Origin: Armatimonadota bacterium
GTDB lineage: Bacteria > Armatimonadota > Fimbriimonadia > Fimbriimonadales > ATM1
Assembly (NCBI GenBank): GCA_022567555.1
Contig: JADFGT010000019.1
Span: 1 to 35,991 of the forward strand
DNA: 35,991 nt
Reading direction: 5' to 3'
Both the position numbers and the translations under genes were made by a program. Position 1 is the stretch's first letter, and every line of letters starts with the position of its first letter. A model generated the notes under the pieces. The model made no database searches and was not told where the DNA came from. It was given only the letters and a program-made list of their open reading frames with translations. Below, in pieces: positions 1 through 8,536 of the stretch.

Positions 1-159
1 GAGGTTGTAGAGATCGTCATTACCTCTAACCCTTCCCGGTTCGTCGAGCCGGGCACAAGACAAGTAAAGTCGCTGATGACATGGAAGGCTGCGGCATTCA
101 GCTTCTTCACAGGTTGGAACGTCGGAACTGACCAGACGATCTGGGCGATCACTCCGTAG
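1..159 (+). CDS. 3' end of a secreted protein carrying the shared C-terminal domain (partial)
   Basis: The first 53 codons from base 1 form an open frame ending in TAG at 157-159, so the gene begins outside the window. The peptide (EVVEIVITSNPSRFVEPGT, then the SLMTWKAAAFSFFTGWNVG block) matches the last 50 residues of the proteins ending at 11746 and starting at 13145. By hand alignment its first 144 bases differ at only 7 positions from the complement of 12300-12443, and similarity stops five codons before the stop. The function of this domain is unknown. By analogy with its relatives, the missing N-terminal part should be an exported module, perhaps a propeller or Ig-like domain. Confidence 0.85.
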   Translation, partial: EVVEIVITSNPSRFVEPGTRQVKSLMTWKAAAFSFFTGWNVGTDQTIWAITP

Positions 160-229
160 TTCCGTTTGCATGTCGCCAAGGGCGCCCCCGCTCGGTTCGT
201 AACGGCGGTGGCGGCGCCGAAACCGGCCG

Positions 230-1096
230 CTACTCCTGCGGCCGGAGGGCGGCCGACTCCTTCGTGACTGCAGCGCCGTAGAGGAATATCAGTCCCGCTG
301 TATACGCCCACAAAAGCAGCACGATGACCGACCAGAGGGAGTCGTAGATCAGACCGCCGAAACCGACGTTCGTTTGGATTAGTAGAAAGATATGCTTCAC
401 GATTTCAAACAGAACCGCGGCCACGACTGCACCGAAGGCGGCGTTGCGCCAACTCACGGGGGCCTTCGGAGTTGAGTGGTACACAAGGAGGAAAACGAGC
501 CAAGTCACGCAGATCGGAAGCACAGCCAATAGAATCGTGGTTACGGCAACGGTGAGCGAACCGGCAGCCCGAGCCAGTCCGCCGGAATGCAACCCAAATT
601 CGCGGACGAGTTGGAAGAGGGTGGTCAGGCCGACCGATGCCAAGAAAAGTATCAGCAGTCCAAAGGCGAGACTTATGCTCACGGCAGTCCTTTGAACCGG
701 AGGCCTCGGCGCCATTCCAAGCACCTTGTTCACTGAGCGGTTGACCGCATTCAGCAGTCCGGCGGCCCCGCCGATGAGCCCGACGGCGGAAATACCGCCT
801 ATAGCGGCGGGCGACTCAAACAGGTGGACGACGACACCTTCGAGATACTCCTGCGATGCCGGGAAGTAGGCGGACCAAAACCTTGCCAGAAACTCCTGAA
901 GCGCCTCGGGGCTGGACACTATCGAGGCAATCATGACGCCCAGGCCGACTGCCGGGAATATGGATAGGAGCCCGAAGAAGGCGAGCGACGCGGCAAGGTC
1001 CACGCCGCCGGCAGCTAAAAGCGAACGGACGGCGGCATAGAGCGCGCGCAAGCGCCACATGTGGTGCGGCGGTCTGTTATCTTCTGCGTCGCTCAT
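230..1096 (-). CDS. YihY/BrkB-family inner membrane protein
   Basis: This 288-residue protein has about six hydrophobic segments and the family's layout: an N-terminal FFGLLSIFPA-like segment, a GLLNAVNRSVNKVLG stretch around residue 115, and a C-terminal VIVLLLWAYTAGLIFLYGA helix. The family was once called ribonuclease BN, but its members are now regarded as polytopic membrane proteins of uncertain function, so no enzymatic role is implied. Length is normal for the family. The ATG at 1094-1096 overlaps the stop of a possible 6-residue minus-strand leader ORF (ATG at 1114-1116) as TGATG. A GGAGG lies inside that leader, 13 bases upstream of the start, which is too far for a normal ribosome site. 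It is divergent from the next gene. Confidence 0.85.
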   Translation of the reverse strand: MSDAEDNRPPHHMWRLRALYAAVRSLLAAGGVDLAASLAFFGLLSIFPAVGLGVMIASIVSSPEALQEFLARFWSAYFPASQEYLEGVVVHLFESPAAIGGISAVGLIGGAAGLLNAVNRSVNKVLGMAPRPPVQRTAVSISLAFGLLILFLASVGLTTLFQLVREFGLHSGGLARAAGSLTVAVTTILLAVLPICVTWLVFLLVYHSTPKAPVSWRNAAFGAVVAAVLFEIVKHIFLLIQTNVGFGGLIYDSLWSVIVLLLWAYTAGLIFLYGAAVTKESAALRPQE

Positions 1097-1299
1097 CAGA
1101 ACACGTGCGCCTCCATGTAATCAGCGATATCTTGAGAGTTTCGGGCCGGCCTCCCGTGGGTGAACGGCTCGGGCCGAGGCTACCTGAGCAGGCGGAAACC
1201 ATACACGGATAGTCGGGTAGCGTCCGCGCGCCCTGTGAGCGACCGGCCGGCCCGCTGAACGAGGGGAGCATGGCGTGAACGTATCGGCTCGTGCAATCG

Positions 1300-1305
1300 T
1301 ATACT
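1300..1305 (+). promoter_or_regulatory. -10 element of a probable leaderless promoter
   Basis: TATACT lies exactly six bases before the ATG at 1312, where transcription would be expected to begin at or next to the start codon. No Shine-Dalgarno sequence precedes this ATG. GTGAAC at 1275-1280 is a weak -35 candidate with a 19-base spacer. The arrangement supports a leaderless mRNA starting at 1312. Confidence 0.4.
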
Positions 1306-1311
1306 GTTCAA

Positions 1312-2094
1312 ATGGGCAGCCTGTCCTGGTTGCAGTGGATGAGGAGGGTGCCCGGCCTGCGCACGCCGCCGGAGTACTCGGATCTCGAGGTGTTCTTGGA
1401 GTGGCAGGAGCGCCAGGCGGAGCACGTGCTGGTGGTAGCGCGGTGGCTCGCGCCGCTGGTGATCACCGTAGTCGGCGTGTCCGCATCGGTCTTGCTGGGT
1501 GTGTTGGTCAACCTGGCGTTTCTTTACGGCCTGATCCCGACGGCGCTGCTTGCCGTGGCCTCGGGCCTGTGGTTCCATCGGTTGGCGAAGCAGGTCCTTC
1601 CCACGCGAATGGCGCTGAAGAAGATGGCGCGAAAGGTGATGGCGAAGGTAATCGGCTGGAAGAACGTGCTCGGCCTTGAGCCGGCGCTGGCGCCCAAAGT
1701 CGGCAAGACGCTCGATGAGGCCGCCGGGCTCTATCTGAGGGTCTGTCCCGCGCCCGGGGGCGCAGTGTTTGCGAACGAACCGCCGGGGCCGTGGGCCGAG
1801 GCCCGTGAGCGGGCGGTCCTGGCGATGGAGGCCGCAATGGCACGCATCCTCGAACTGGCGGAACCGGAGGGCGCGCGCGCTCAGGACATCGCCTATGACG
1901 CCGGCTGGGTGGAGCCGCTGCTGGATGAGATGCGCGAGATGGCGGAAGCGATGTCGAGGCAAGAGGAGAAGTTTCGCGTGATGAGCGCCGACGTTTCGCC
2001 ATACCGCGCGCTGGCGGGCCTGCGCGAAGCGCGGGCTGAGTTTGCAGACATCGAGACGGCGGTCGAAGAACTTGAGCAGAGACGGCGTGGGTAG
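1312..2094 (+). CDS. Hypothetical membrane protein with two adjacent N-terminal TM segments
   Basis: I do not recognise this 260-residue protein. The N-terminus is basic, followed by a long hydrophobic region (about residues 43-83: APLVITVVGVSASVLLGVLV, then LIPTALLAVASGLWF) that could form two membrane spans. The remaining 170 residues are charged and helical, rich in Glu, Arg and Ala, with likely coiled-coil stretches at the C-terminus (EARAEFADIETAVEELEQRR). The soluble part is probably cytoplasmic. I chose the ATG at 1312 because TATACT sits six bases upstream. An in-frame GTG at 1291 would lie upstream of that promoter element. It is divergent from the YihY gene, with about 200 bases between them. 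Confidence 0.6.
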   Translation: MGSLSWLQWMRRVPGLRTPPEYSDLEVFLEWQERQAEHVLVVARWLAPLVITVVGVSASVLLGVLVNLAFLYGLIPTALLAVASGLWFHRLAKQVLPTRMALKKMARKVMAKVIGWKNVLGLEPALAPKVGKTLDEAAGLYLRVCPAPGGAVFANEPPGPWAEARERAVLAMEAAMARILELAEPEGARAQDIAYDAGWVEPLLDEMREMAEAMSRQEEKFRVMSADVSPYRALAGLREARAEFADIETAVEELEQRRRG

Positions 2095-2466
2095 GCTCCG
2101 CCCACGGCACTCCGGCCGCGAGCGCAGCCGGCAGCCGGCCATCGAAGGACCGTGGCGAACGATTTCGAAGCCCGCGGGCAAGCGTATCCCGGCGCGACCG
2201 GGGAGGGAACAGCATGCGACCGAACGCGGGTAGGAGAGGCTCGATTAGGACGCCTCATGAGCACTTTGGTCCATCTCAGAACCGCGTGCGCGGGCGATGA
2301 CGGCCGAGGCGTATGGACAGGGGAAGGGGCACTCCTGATTTGCCCGATGCGTACTCCGTGTTGTGCCCTCAGAGACTCGTGATCTGGCAGGCTGCGAGGG
2401 TCGGAGCCAGGTACCATCAAGCAGCATATCGTCGGTCATGACGGGTGCGAAAAGGAAGCCGTATTC
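2095..2466. other. Intergenic stretch without a recognised gene
   Basis: These 372 bases hold only short open frames with no family resemblance. The only site I can assign is an AGGA-type ribosome-binding sequence at about 2451-2457, which serves the gene starting at 2467. No terminator or repeat is obvious. Confidence 0.5.
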
Positions 2467-4629
2467 ATGGACAAGCGGGAGCGAACCGCGCTCTGCAGCG
2501 TAGTCTTCGCAGATATTGTCGCCTTTGCTGAGAAATCGGTCGATGCGCAGGTTCGCGCGAAGGCACACTTCTCCGGGGTGATTGCCGACGCGCTAACGGA
2601 CTCCGCCGATGATGACCGGATCGTGCTCGATACGGGAGACGGTGCGGCGCTCTGCTTCCTGGGGAATCCGGAGGAGGCACTCACGGCAGCGCGCAAGGTG
2701 TGGGAAGCGAGCCGGGACCCTTCTCGCGGCTCGCCTATTTATGAGCTCCGAATAGGGGTCAATCTCGGTCCGGTAAGGGTCGTCACGGACATCAACGGCC
2801 AGGTGAACGTAATAGGCGACGGGATGAACGTCGGGCAGCGGATTGTGAGCTTCGCCAGACCCGGCCAACTGCTCGTGTCCCGATCATTTTTCGAGGTCGT
2901 TTCACGAATCTCGGAGGACCAGGGGGGGTCATTTCGCAATTGTGGGGCCCGGCGCGACAAGCATGGCCGCGAACATGACCTGTATGAAGTCTTGCGCGTG
3001 GGCGATGCCGATGACTCGGACGGCGGGCCTCAGCGGTCGATCGTCGCTCGGGAAACGGAGTCGGGATGGGATCCGGGAGTACTGAGCAAGGTCGCAGATG
3101 CGTTGTCCGCATACATCGGCCCGATAGCGGGGAAGTTAGTCAACAGGGAAACTTGGGCGGCGAAGTCTTTCTCCGATCTCTGCTTAAGAGTGAGCCGTTT
3201 CATCGTCTCGGAAGAGGACCGCGGGGAGTTCTTGCCGAAGGCGGAGTCGCTTGAAAAGGCGGAAGGCCCGCGCGTCGCGCAAGAGCAACAGCAGCCGTGC
3301 GCTCACTCGATCGCGGTGCTTCCCTTCGCGGATATGAGCGCAGATAGAGACCAAGACTATTTCTGCGAAGGGATTGCGGAGGAGATCCTCAATTTCCTCA
3401 CTAAGATCGAGGGACTCCACGTCGTATCCCGCACTTCCTCTTTCCAATTCAAGGGCGCTGTGGCGGACGTCCAGACAATCGGCCGGCGGCTTAATGCGAC
3501 GTGCCTGCTCGAGGGGAGCGTTCGGAAGTCCGGGGACAAACTTAGAATCACAGCGCAGCTAATCAACGTGTCGGACGGATACCACCTGTGGTCGGCTCGG
3601 TACGACCGGAAGATGGAGGACGTGTTCGCAATACAGGACGAGATAGCCCACAACATCGTGAAGGCATTAGAGGTGACTTTGAGTCCGAGAGAGGAGCACG
3701 CCGTACGAAGGGCAGCACCCAGGGACGTCAACGCCTATGACTACTATCTGCGTGGGAGGCAGTTCTTTCATAGATACGGCAAGAAAAACCTCGAGTTTGC
3801 GAAGCAGATGTTCAATCGGGCCATCGAATTTGACCCTGAGTATGCGCTGGCTCACGCCGGACTTGCCGATTGCTCCTCGCTTCTTTATATGTACTTCCGC
3901 GAGTCGGACGAGGTCTGCAGAGACGCGATAGCGCACTGCAATAGGGCCCTCGAACTGGACCCAACGCTGGCGGAAGCGCACACGTCGTGCGGGCTGGCGT
4001 TCTCCTTGCGAAGGGAGTATGATGAGGCGGAGAAGGCGTTCGAAGCCGCGATCCGTCTGGACCCGAACATTTTTGAGGCTTACTATTTGTACGCCCGTGT
4101 GTGTTTCACGAGAGGCAAAATAGAGAAGGCGGCGCAACTGTATGAACTGGCAAGCGCCGTTCGCCCGGAGGACTACCAAGCCCTTCTCTTGCTCCGGAAC
4201 ATCTACGACGGCATGGGCCGCAAGGCCGATGCGGAGGACGCCTGTCGGCGGGGGCTCGACGTTGCCGAGAATCAGATCGAATTGAATCCGGATGACGCCC
4301 GGGCGCTCTGCCTCGGGCAGGGCGCGTGGATTTACTTGGGATTCTTGGAGAAGGGTCTGGAGTGGGGCGAGCGTGCGGTGGCAATAGACCCCATGGACTC
4401 CGCAGTTCTGTATAACGTCGCGTGCGGTTATGTCCGCGCCGGAGAACTGGACATGGCCGTGGACGTCTTGGAGAAGACATTGGCGCTTGGGTATCCGCCT
4501 CTCGAGTGGATGGAGCAGGACAGCGACATAAGCCCGTTGTGGGAGCATCCACGGTTCAAGGCGGTTGTGGAGGAGTTCAGGAAACGAGAACCGGTTAGCC
4601 CTGCGTCGCAAGGGTCGACCAGGGCCTGA
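2467..4629 (+). CDS. Class III nucleotide cyclase - TolB-like - TPR protein
   Basis: This 720-residue protein has three modules. Residues 8-145 are a class III adenylate/guanylate cyclase homology domain with both metal-site aspartates (D16 in FADIV, D58 in TGDG) and the ribose and transition-state pair N121 and R125 (NVGQR). The base-selecting Lys of typical adenylate cyclases is a Leu (VLDTGDG), so activity and substrate are uncertain. Residues about 215-262 (YIGPIAGKLV to EFL) resemble a short helical segment seen beside signalling domains. Residues 279-405 are the TolB-like domain common in this architecture (SIAVLPFADMS, EGSVRKSGDKLRITAQLIN). Residues 410-700 are TPR-like helices. There is no signal peptide. 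It is probably a cytoplasmic sensor or scaffold, and is monocistronic. Confidence 0.85.
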   Translation: MDKRERTALCSVVFADIVAFAEKSVDAQVRAKAHFSGVIADALTDSADDDRIVLDTGDGAALCFLGNPEEALTAARKVWEASRDPSRGSPIYELRIGVNLGPVRVVTDINGQVNVIGDGMNVGQRIVSFARPGQLLVSRSFFEVVSRISEDQGGSFRNCGARRDKHGREHDLYEVLRVGDADDSDGGPQRSIVARETESGWDPGVLSKVADALSAYIGPIAGKLVNRETWAAKSFSDLCLRVSRFIVSEEDRGEFLPKAESLEKAEGPRVAQEQQQPCAHSIAVLPFADMSADRDQDYFCEGIAEEILNFLTKIEGLHVVSRTSSFQFKGAVADVQTIGRRLNATCLLEGSVRKSGDKLRITAQLINVSDGYHLWSARYDRKMEDVFAIQDEIAHNIVKALEVTLSPREEHAVRRAAPRDVNAYDYYLRGRQFFHRYGKKNLEFAKQMFNRAIEFDPEYALAHAGLADCSSLLYMYFRESDEVCRDAIAHCNRALELDPTLAEAHTSCGLAFSLRREYDEAEKAFEAAIRLDPNIFEAYYLYARVCFTRGKIEKAAQLYELASAVRPEDYQALLLLRNIYDGMGRKADAEDACRRGLDVAENQIELNPDDARALCLGQGAWIYLGFLEKGLEWGERAVAIDPMDSAVLYNVACGYVRAGELDMAVDVLEKTLALGYPPLEWMEQDSDISPLWEHPRFKAVVEEFRKREPVSPASQGSTRA

Positions 4630-4647
4630 CCTGCGGCCCCGCCACCG

Positions 4648-4670
4648 CCTCCTCCGGTTGCCGGAGGTGG
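4648..4670. terminator. GC-rich hairpin between convergent genes
   Basis: A perfect 7-bp stem (CCTCCGG at 4651-4657, CCGGAGG at 4661-4667) closes on a TTG loop, with two further G-C pairs across a mismatch. It lies between the cyclase stop at 4629 and the convergent gene's stop at 4708, so it could end both transcripts. The T-run after it is short (GTTTCTC). Confidence 0.45.
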
Positions 4671-4707
4671 GCGTTTCTCGTCGGTCGGTCCTTTGGCAAC
4701 CGACCCC

Positions 4708-5652
4708 TTAGTCAGCTCGAACGTGGGGCACGTCGCTTTCAATCTGTTTGACGGCGGCGGGCAACCCTTGGCGATATGTCGGATAGGTTAGAGTCCAGCC
4801 GAGAGACTCCTTTGCCCTTGCGTTGGTTACGCGGCAGTTCATGGTAACCGTTTCATGAATGATCCGCCCCGCCGCAAGCCTCACTATGAATGCGGGAACC
4901 GATTTCGGCCTGCGAACGTTCATGCAGTCCGCCATTTGGTTGGCGAACTCCCTCTCGGTGCATGCGGCGTCGTCGGCGAGAATAAACGTTTCGCCGAGCG
5001 GCATCTTGGCCAGCGTCTGCACATAGGCTTGCGCGCAATCGTCAACGTGTATCCTCGGAAAGTAGTTGTCGCCCGAACCGATTATCCGGTACCTTCCCTT
5101 TTTCATCCAGTCATACATCAGCCTCTTGAAGAGACCGCCGTTGCCGTATATCTGGCCGGGAAGCATGCGGATTATGGGCGGCGAGCCTCGCTCGATCACT
5201 TTCGATAACAGCGGCAGGACGTTCTCCGCCATTCGTGCGAACCCGAACGGCTCGAACGGCCAGGTCTCGTCGGCCACTTCGTCTCCATCGGTTTTTAACG
5301 CGGTGCCCTGAGTCATGATCAGCGGGCAGCCGCACTTCTCGGCAGCGGATACGGCGGAGGTGAAGTAAGTAGTCGCCCGGTCTCGTATTGCTCGGAAGCG
5401 TTTTGTCGATATCCTCCCGATCTTTATGTCCGGCATCGCTATGGCTACGACCGCGTCCTGCGGGGTCAGCGATGACAGCCACCTCTCCGGCTGCAATAGG
5501 TCCCCAACTATCACCTTGACGCCGAGGTCTTCAAGACCGGAGGCCTTCTCTTTGTGGCGGGTGAGCGTTGTAACGTCATGGCCGTCTGCGAGCAGTTTGG
5601 GCAGCAGATGCGTTCCAAGAAACCCGGTTCCGCCTATTACAAAGACTTTCAT
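4708..5652 (-). CDS. Atypical SDR NAD(P)-binding protein (NDUFA9/epimerase-like)
   Basis: This 314-residue protein opens with MKVFVIGGTGFLG, the Rossmann nucleotide-binding motif (G7, G10, G13), and contains the atypical SDR pattern of NDUFA9-like or sugar-nucleotide epimerase relatives: GDLLQPERW near residue 50, RMLPGQIYGNGG, and RIHVDDCAQAYV. At the YxxxK catalytic position it reads FGFARMAEN (F136 and R140), so both the Tyr and the Lys are replaced. It may bind NAD(P) without normal dehydrogenase or epimerase chemistry. The start at 5652 is set by AAGGGG six bases upstream; an open frame extends further but without SDR-like sequence. Substrate is unknown. It is convergent with the cyclase gene. 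Confidence 0.75.
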   Translation of the reverse strand: MKVFVIGGTGFLGTHLLPKLLADGHDVTTLTRHKEKASGLEDLGVKVIVGDLLQPERWLSSLTPQDAVVAIAMPDIKIGRISTKRFRAIRDRATTYFTSAVSAAEKCGCPLIMTQGTALKTDGDEVADETWPFEPFGFARMAENVLPLLSKVIERGSPPIIRMLPGQIYGNGGLFKRLMYDWMKKGRYRIIGSGDNYFPRIHVDDCAQAYVQTLAKMPLGETFILADDAACTEREFANQMADCMNVRRPKSVPAFIVRLAAGRIIHETVTMNCRVTNARAKESLGWTLTYPTYRQGLPAAVKQIESDVPHVRAD

Positions 5653-5843
5653 AGTGCCCCTTGTCGCCGGATCCATTATCTTACTCGCTCGTGGTCGCGG
5701 CAAAGCGTGACGTTCTCGCTCCGGCCTGTCTTGCGCGTTGGTGGTCTGGTGTGTAGCTGGGCGCCGGGCAGGCTGCGGGAGGACCATTCTCCGCCGCTGC
5801 GGTGCAGAATGGCGTAATCTGTAATGGACAACGGGGATCTCTG

Positions 5844-6887
5844 ATGAAGCACGTCTTAAGTGGCAGCGTTCTGAGCCTGGCGTTCCTCTTAGCCGGATGC
5901 GGTTCTGGGGCCGATACGGGCGAAGGAACCGCCGTGCAGGATAGCACGGCGCGTGCCGCAGGCCTGATCGAAGAGCTTCGGACCGCGACCGGAAGAGAGG
6001 AGTACATCTGGGCGTGGGACCGGATCATCGCGGAGGGCGAAGACGCCGTGGACCCGCTCATCAAGACCCTCAGCGATGCGGACGCCGACATGCGTGGGTT
6101 CGCGGCCGAGGCGTTGGGCGTGTTAGGGTCTTTCCGGGCGACGCCCGCGCTTATCGAAGCGCTGAAGGACCCTGACTTGAACGTGAGGACCCTGGCCGCC
6201 ACAGCCTTTCAGTTTATGCCCGACCCGAGGGCGATTGAGGCCCTGATTCCGTTGCTTCAGGAGGTCGAAACGAGTTACGTCGCTGAGGCGGCGCTGAGCG
6301 CGATGGGACCGCCTGCCGTGGACGCCCTGATCGCTTTGCTCGAAGACCCGGAGCCAAGGGTGCGGAGGCAAGTCGCGTGGACTCTCGGCAGCATCGGCGA
6401 CGAGCGCGCGCTGTCACCGCTGCTCGAAGCCGTAAACGACCCCGATTGGCGCGTGCAGAACGCGGCGGCGTCCGCGATCGCCGATATCCGGCCTGGACAC
6501 GAGGCGGCGAAGAAGCAGGTCCCGGCAATCATCGAGGCGTTGGAGCGCGACAACTGGTTCGAGCGGATGGTCGCCGCTCACGAGTTGGGCGGCATAAGAG
6601 ACATCCGCGCGGTCGAACCACTCATTGCTGCGCTGGATGACCCGGACCCGGCCGTACGGCAAGCCGCCGCAGGTGCACTGGGCAGTATTGGCGGCGACGA
6701 TGTGTTCGACGCCCTGATCGAGGCATTGGACGACCCGGAGCCGGTTGCCCTGTTCGGCGTCTTGAACGGGCTGGGGGAACTCGGAGACCGGCGGGCGTTG
6801 GGGCCGCTTAGGGAGATGCTGAGTCATCTGAGCGAAGACGTGCAGAGGTTCGCGGCGATGGCCATCGAAAGGATTGAGCGGGATTAG
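5844..6887 (+). CDS. HEAT-repeat lipoprotein
   Basis: This 347-residue protein has a lipoprotein signal (MKHVLSGSVLSLAFLLAGC, lipobox LAGC with Cys19) followed by about eight HEAT/PBS-lyase-type repeats of some 31 residues. Each has the pattern DPxxxVRxxAAxALGxIGdxxAxxxLIeaL, for example DPEPRVRRQVAWTLGSIGDE and DDPDPAVRQAAAGALGSIGG. Such solenoids are protein-binding scaffolds; the partner is unknown. The mature protein should be anchored to a membrane facing the envelope. The start at 5844 is preferred over an in-frame ATG at 5802 because it places the signal peptide at the N-terminus and has GGGGAT upstream. Confidence 0.8.
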   Translation: MKHVLSGSVLSLAFLLAGCGSGADTGEGTAVQDSTARAAGLIEELRTATGREEYIWAWDRIIAEGEDAVDPLIKTLSDADADMRGFAAEALGVLGSFRATPALIEALKDPDLNVRTLAATAFQFMPDPRAIEALIPLLQEVETSYVAEAALSAMGPPAVDALIALLEDPEPRVRRQVAWTLGSIGDERALSPLLEAVNDPDWRVQNAAASAIADIRPGHEAAKKQVPAIIEALERDNWFERMVAAHELGGIRDIRAVEPLIAALDDPDPAVRQAAAGALGSIGGDDVFDALIEALDDPEPVALFGVLNGLGELGDRRALGPLREMLSHLSEDVQRFAAMAIERIERD

Positions 6888-6890
6888 GGA

Positions 6891-7020
6891 GCGCCGGCAT
6901 CGGCCGCACCGCTTGCGCCGGGGCGTATTCGCGCCCCGAAAACAACACACGGTCGCTCGGGGAAAGGCTCTCTTCTGTAGGTTCGTCAGGTTCGCCGTTC
7001 GGAGGCTTATCCTCCGGGGC
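6891..7020 (+). pseudogene. Truncated copy of the plsC promoter and 5' coding region
   Basis: These 130 bases align without gaps to 8537-8666, the upstream region and first codons of plsC. By eye about two thirds of positions match, with blocks of 8-9 matches in 10 at the start and around 6971-6990. The translation TVARGKALFCRFVRFAVRRL parallels DVARERDLFYKFVRFKVRWL of PlsC. Homology breaks where the stop codon of the convergent EgtB-like gene begins (7021). This looks like a second plsC-type gene reduced to its 5' end. The two copies are direct repeats flanking the EgtB-like gene. Confidence 0.6.
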
Positions 7021-8388
7021 TTACTTCGCGCACGTGCGGAAGCCCGCGGATACGTCGTTCCGGTCCGGCGGGAAAAAGTTGCGATACTTGTTGCACGCAA
7101 GACGGGAGCGAGTTGCCCAGCCCCCCCCCTTTAGAACCTTCCGATCACCGAACCAGGGAGCAGAATACTCCTTGTAAGGAAAATCTACGATGTATCCGGG
7201 GAACGGATAGAACGGAGATGCGGTCCACTCCCACACGTTGCCGATCATCTGGCGGCATCCGAAGGCGCTGTCTCCATCCGAGAAGGCCCCCACATCGGCG
7301 CATCCCATGAAACGGGAGTCCAAGTTGCAGCGATCCGGCGACGGCGGGTCATCTCCCCAGGGATACCTTCGCTTGCGCTGCGTGATTCCGCCTCTGCCGG
7401 CGGCGGGCTCCGCGCCGGCCGCCATCTCCCATTCCGCTTCGGTTGGAAGCCGCCTGCCGGCCCAATTGCAATAGGCTTCGGCTTCGTACCAGGTCACGTG
7501 GGTGACCGGCGCGTGCTCTTGAAGGGGGACCAGTTTATCGAAGTCTCTTCGCAGCCAACCGTTATCGCCGCGTTTCCAATAGATGGGACATTGCACGCCG
7601 GCCTTGGCTCGCCAGACCCAGCCCTGATAACTCCATAATTCACGTTTCGAGTATCCGCCGTCTTCCATGAACTCGGCGAACTCGGCGTTTGTCACCGGAG
7701 CGCGAGCGATTTTAAAGGCGGCGACTTCGACGGGGTGCGCCCACTTCTCATTGTCAAACACAAACGGGTCATCCGGTGTTGCTCCAAGTTGAAACGTTCC
7801 GCCGGGTATTTCCACGTCCCCCGGCAGAGGGCCCCGGCCGAAGCGCTCTGTCATTTCGTCGGCGTTGGCGACGGCAAGTTGCGGCCGAGGATACTCCAAC
7901 GTTTGCCTCATGAAAATAAACGCCTCGCCATGCATGTCCTCGTGCAGCACGCAGAGTAGATACAAGTATGTTTCCGCCGCGCTGGGTTCATGCGAATGCA
8001 GACGCTCAACAACCAACTGTTTTGTGCGACTCATGTACTCCAGCGTTTTCTCCCTCGAAGGAAGAGGCAACGACCAGCGGTCATCGTGATCTACCTTGAA
8101 AGAATCGTATAGATTGTCCGCTCCTTCCATGAGCGGTTCCACGCGGTCAAGAATCCGCAGAAGCAATGCCTCGTAGAAGAACGCCGTGTGTCCAAGTTCC
8201 CAAAGGAACGGGTTTACGACTTCAAGAGGGCGGACGTTCAATTGCTCATCGTCCAGGTCGTCCACCAACTGCAATGTGCGACTACGAGCGTCATTCACCA
8301 TCCGGACCAATTCGGAGGCTGAAAGTTTGAACCGCTTATCCCTCAGTTCTGCGATTTCATCGCAGGCTTTGCCCGTTCTAATTGCCAT
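7021..8388 (-). CDS. EgtB/SUMF1-family non-heme iron enzyme (sulfoxide synthase-like)
   Basis: This 455-residue protein joins an N-terminal DinB-like four-helix domain to a C-terminal formylglycine-enzyme-type fold (about residues 188-455, from EIPGGTFQLG through RLPTEAEWEMA and IGNVWEWTASPFYPFPGY to AGFRTCAK). The three iron-ligand histidines of EgtB are recognisable: H67 in ELGHTAFFYE, and H149 and H153 in HEDMHGEAF. In ergothioneine synthesis such enzymes join cysteine or gamma-glutamylcysteine to trimethylhistidine using oxygen. The HEDMHGE signature differs from the commoner HEQQHQE, so another thiol or selenium donor (as in selenoneine synthase SenA) is possible. No egtD-like methyltransferase lies nearby. 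The ATG at 8388 is chosen because AAGGTGG sits five bases upstream; the in-frame GTG at 8397 lies within that site. Confidence 0.8.
   Translation of the reverse strand: MAIRTGKACDEIAELRDKRFKLSASELVRMVNDARSRTLQLVDDLDDEQLNVRPLEVVNPFLWELGHTAFFYEALLLRILDRVEPLMEGADNLYDSFKVDHDDRWSLPLPSREKTLEYMSRTKQLVVERLHSHEPSAAETYLYLLCVLHEDMHGEAFIFMRQTLEYPRPQLAVANADEMTERFGRGPLPGDVEIPGGTFQLGATPDDPFVFDNEKWAHPVEVAAFKIARAPVTNAEFAEFMEDGGYSKRELWSYQGWVWRAKAGVQCPIYWKRGDNGWLRRDFDKLVPLQEHAPVTHVTWYEAEAYCNWAGRRLPTEAEWEMAAGAEPAAGRGGITQRKRRYPWGDDPPSPDRCNLDSRFMGCADVGAFSDGDSAFGCRQMIGNVWEWTASPFYPFPGYIVDFPYKEYSAPWFGDRKVLKGGGWATRSRLACNKYRNFFPPDRNDVSAGFRTCAK
7121..7129. repeat. C9 homopolymer inside the EgtB-like gene
   Basis: Nine consecutive C bases on the plus strand encode the three glycines of the LKGGGW segment on the minus strand. 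A slip of one base would alter the last 40 or so residues of the enzyme. Confidence 0.9.
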
Positions 8389-8536
8389 CTTGACCACCTT
8401 TCACTGGACTACAAGGTGCCCTCCGCCGAGGTGCCGCGACCGCGATGCGACACGTTCGCGACCGGGGCGCCCGAAGCGGCGCCTTGCCGCCCGGTCGCAG
8501 GTTACCCCTGCGGAGTGACGAGCGCAAGGCCATGTC

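Noticed and set aside
1180-2181. A 333-residue minus-strand open frame rich in His, Arg and Gln
   Set aside because: It lies opposite the gene at 1312-2094; its composition is typical of antisense frames in GC-rich DNA.
3667-4611. A 314-residue minus-strand open frame opposite the TPR region
   Set aside because: It is the complement of a well-supported coding region and has no family features.
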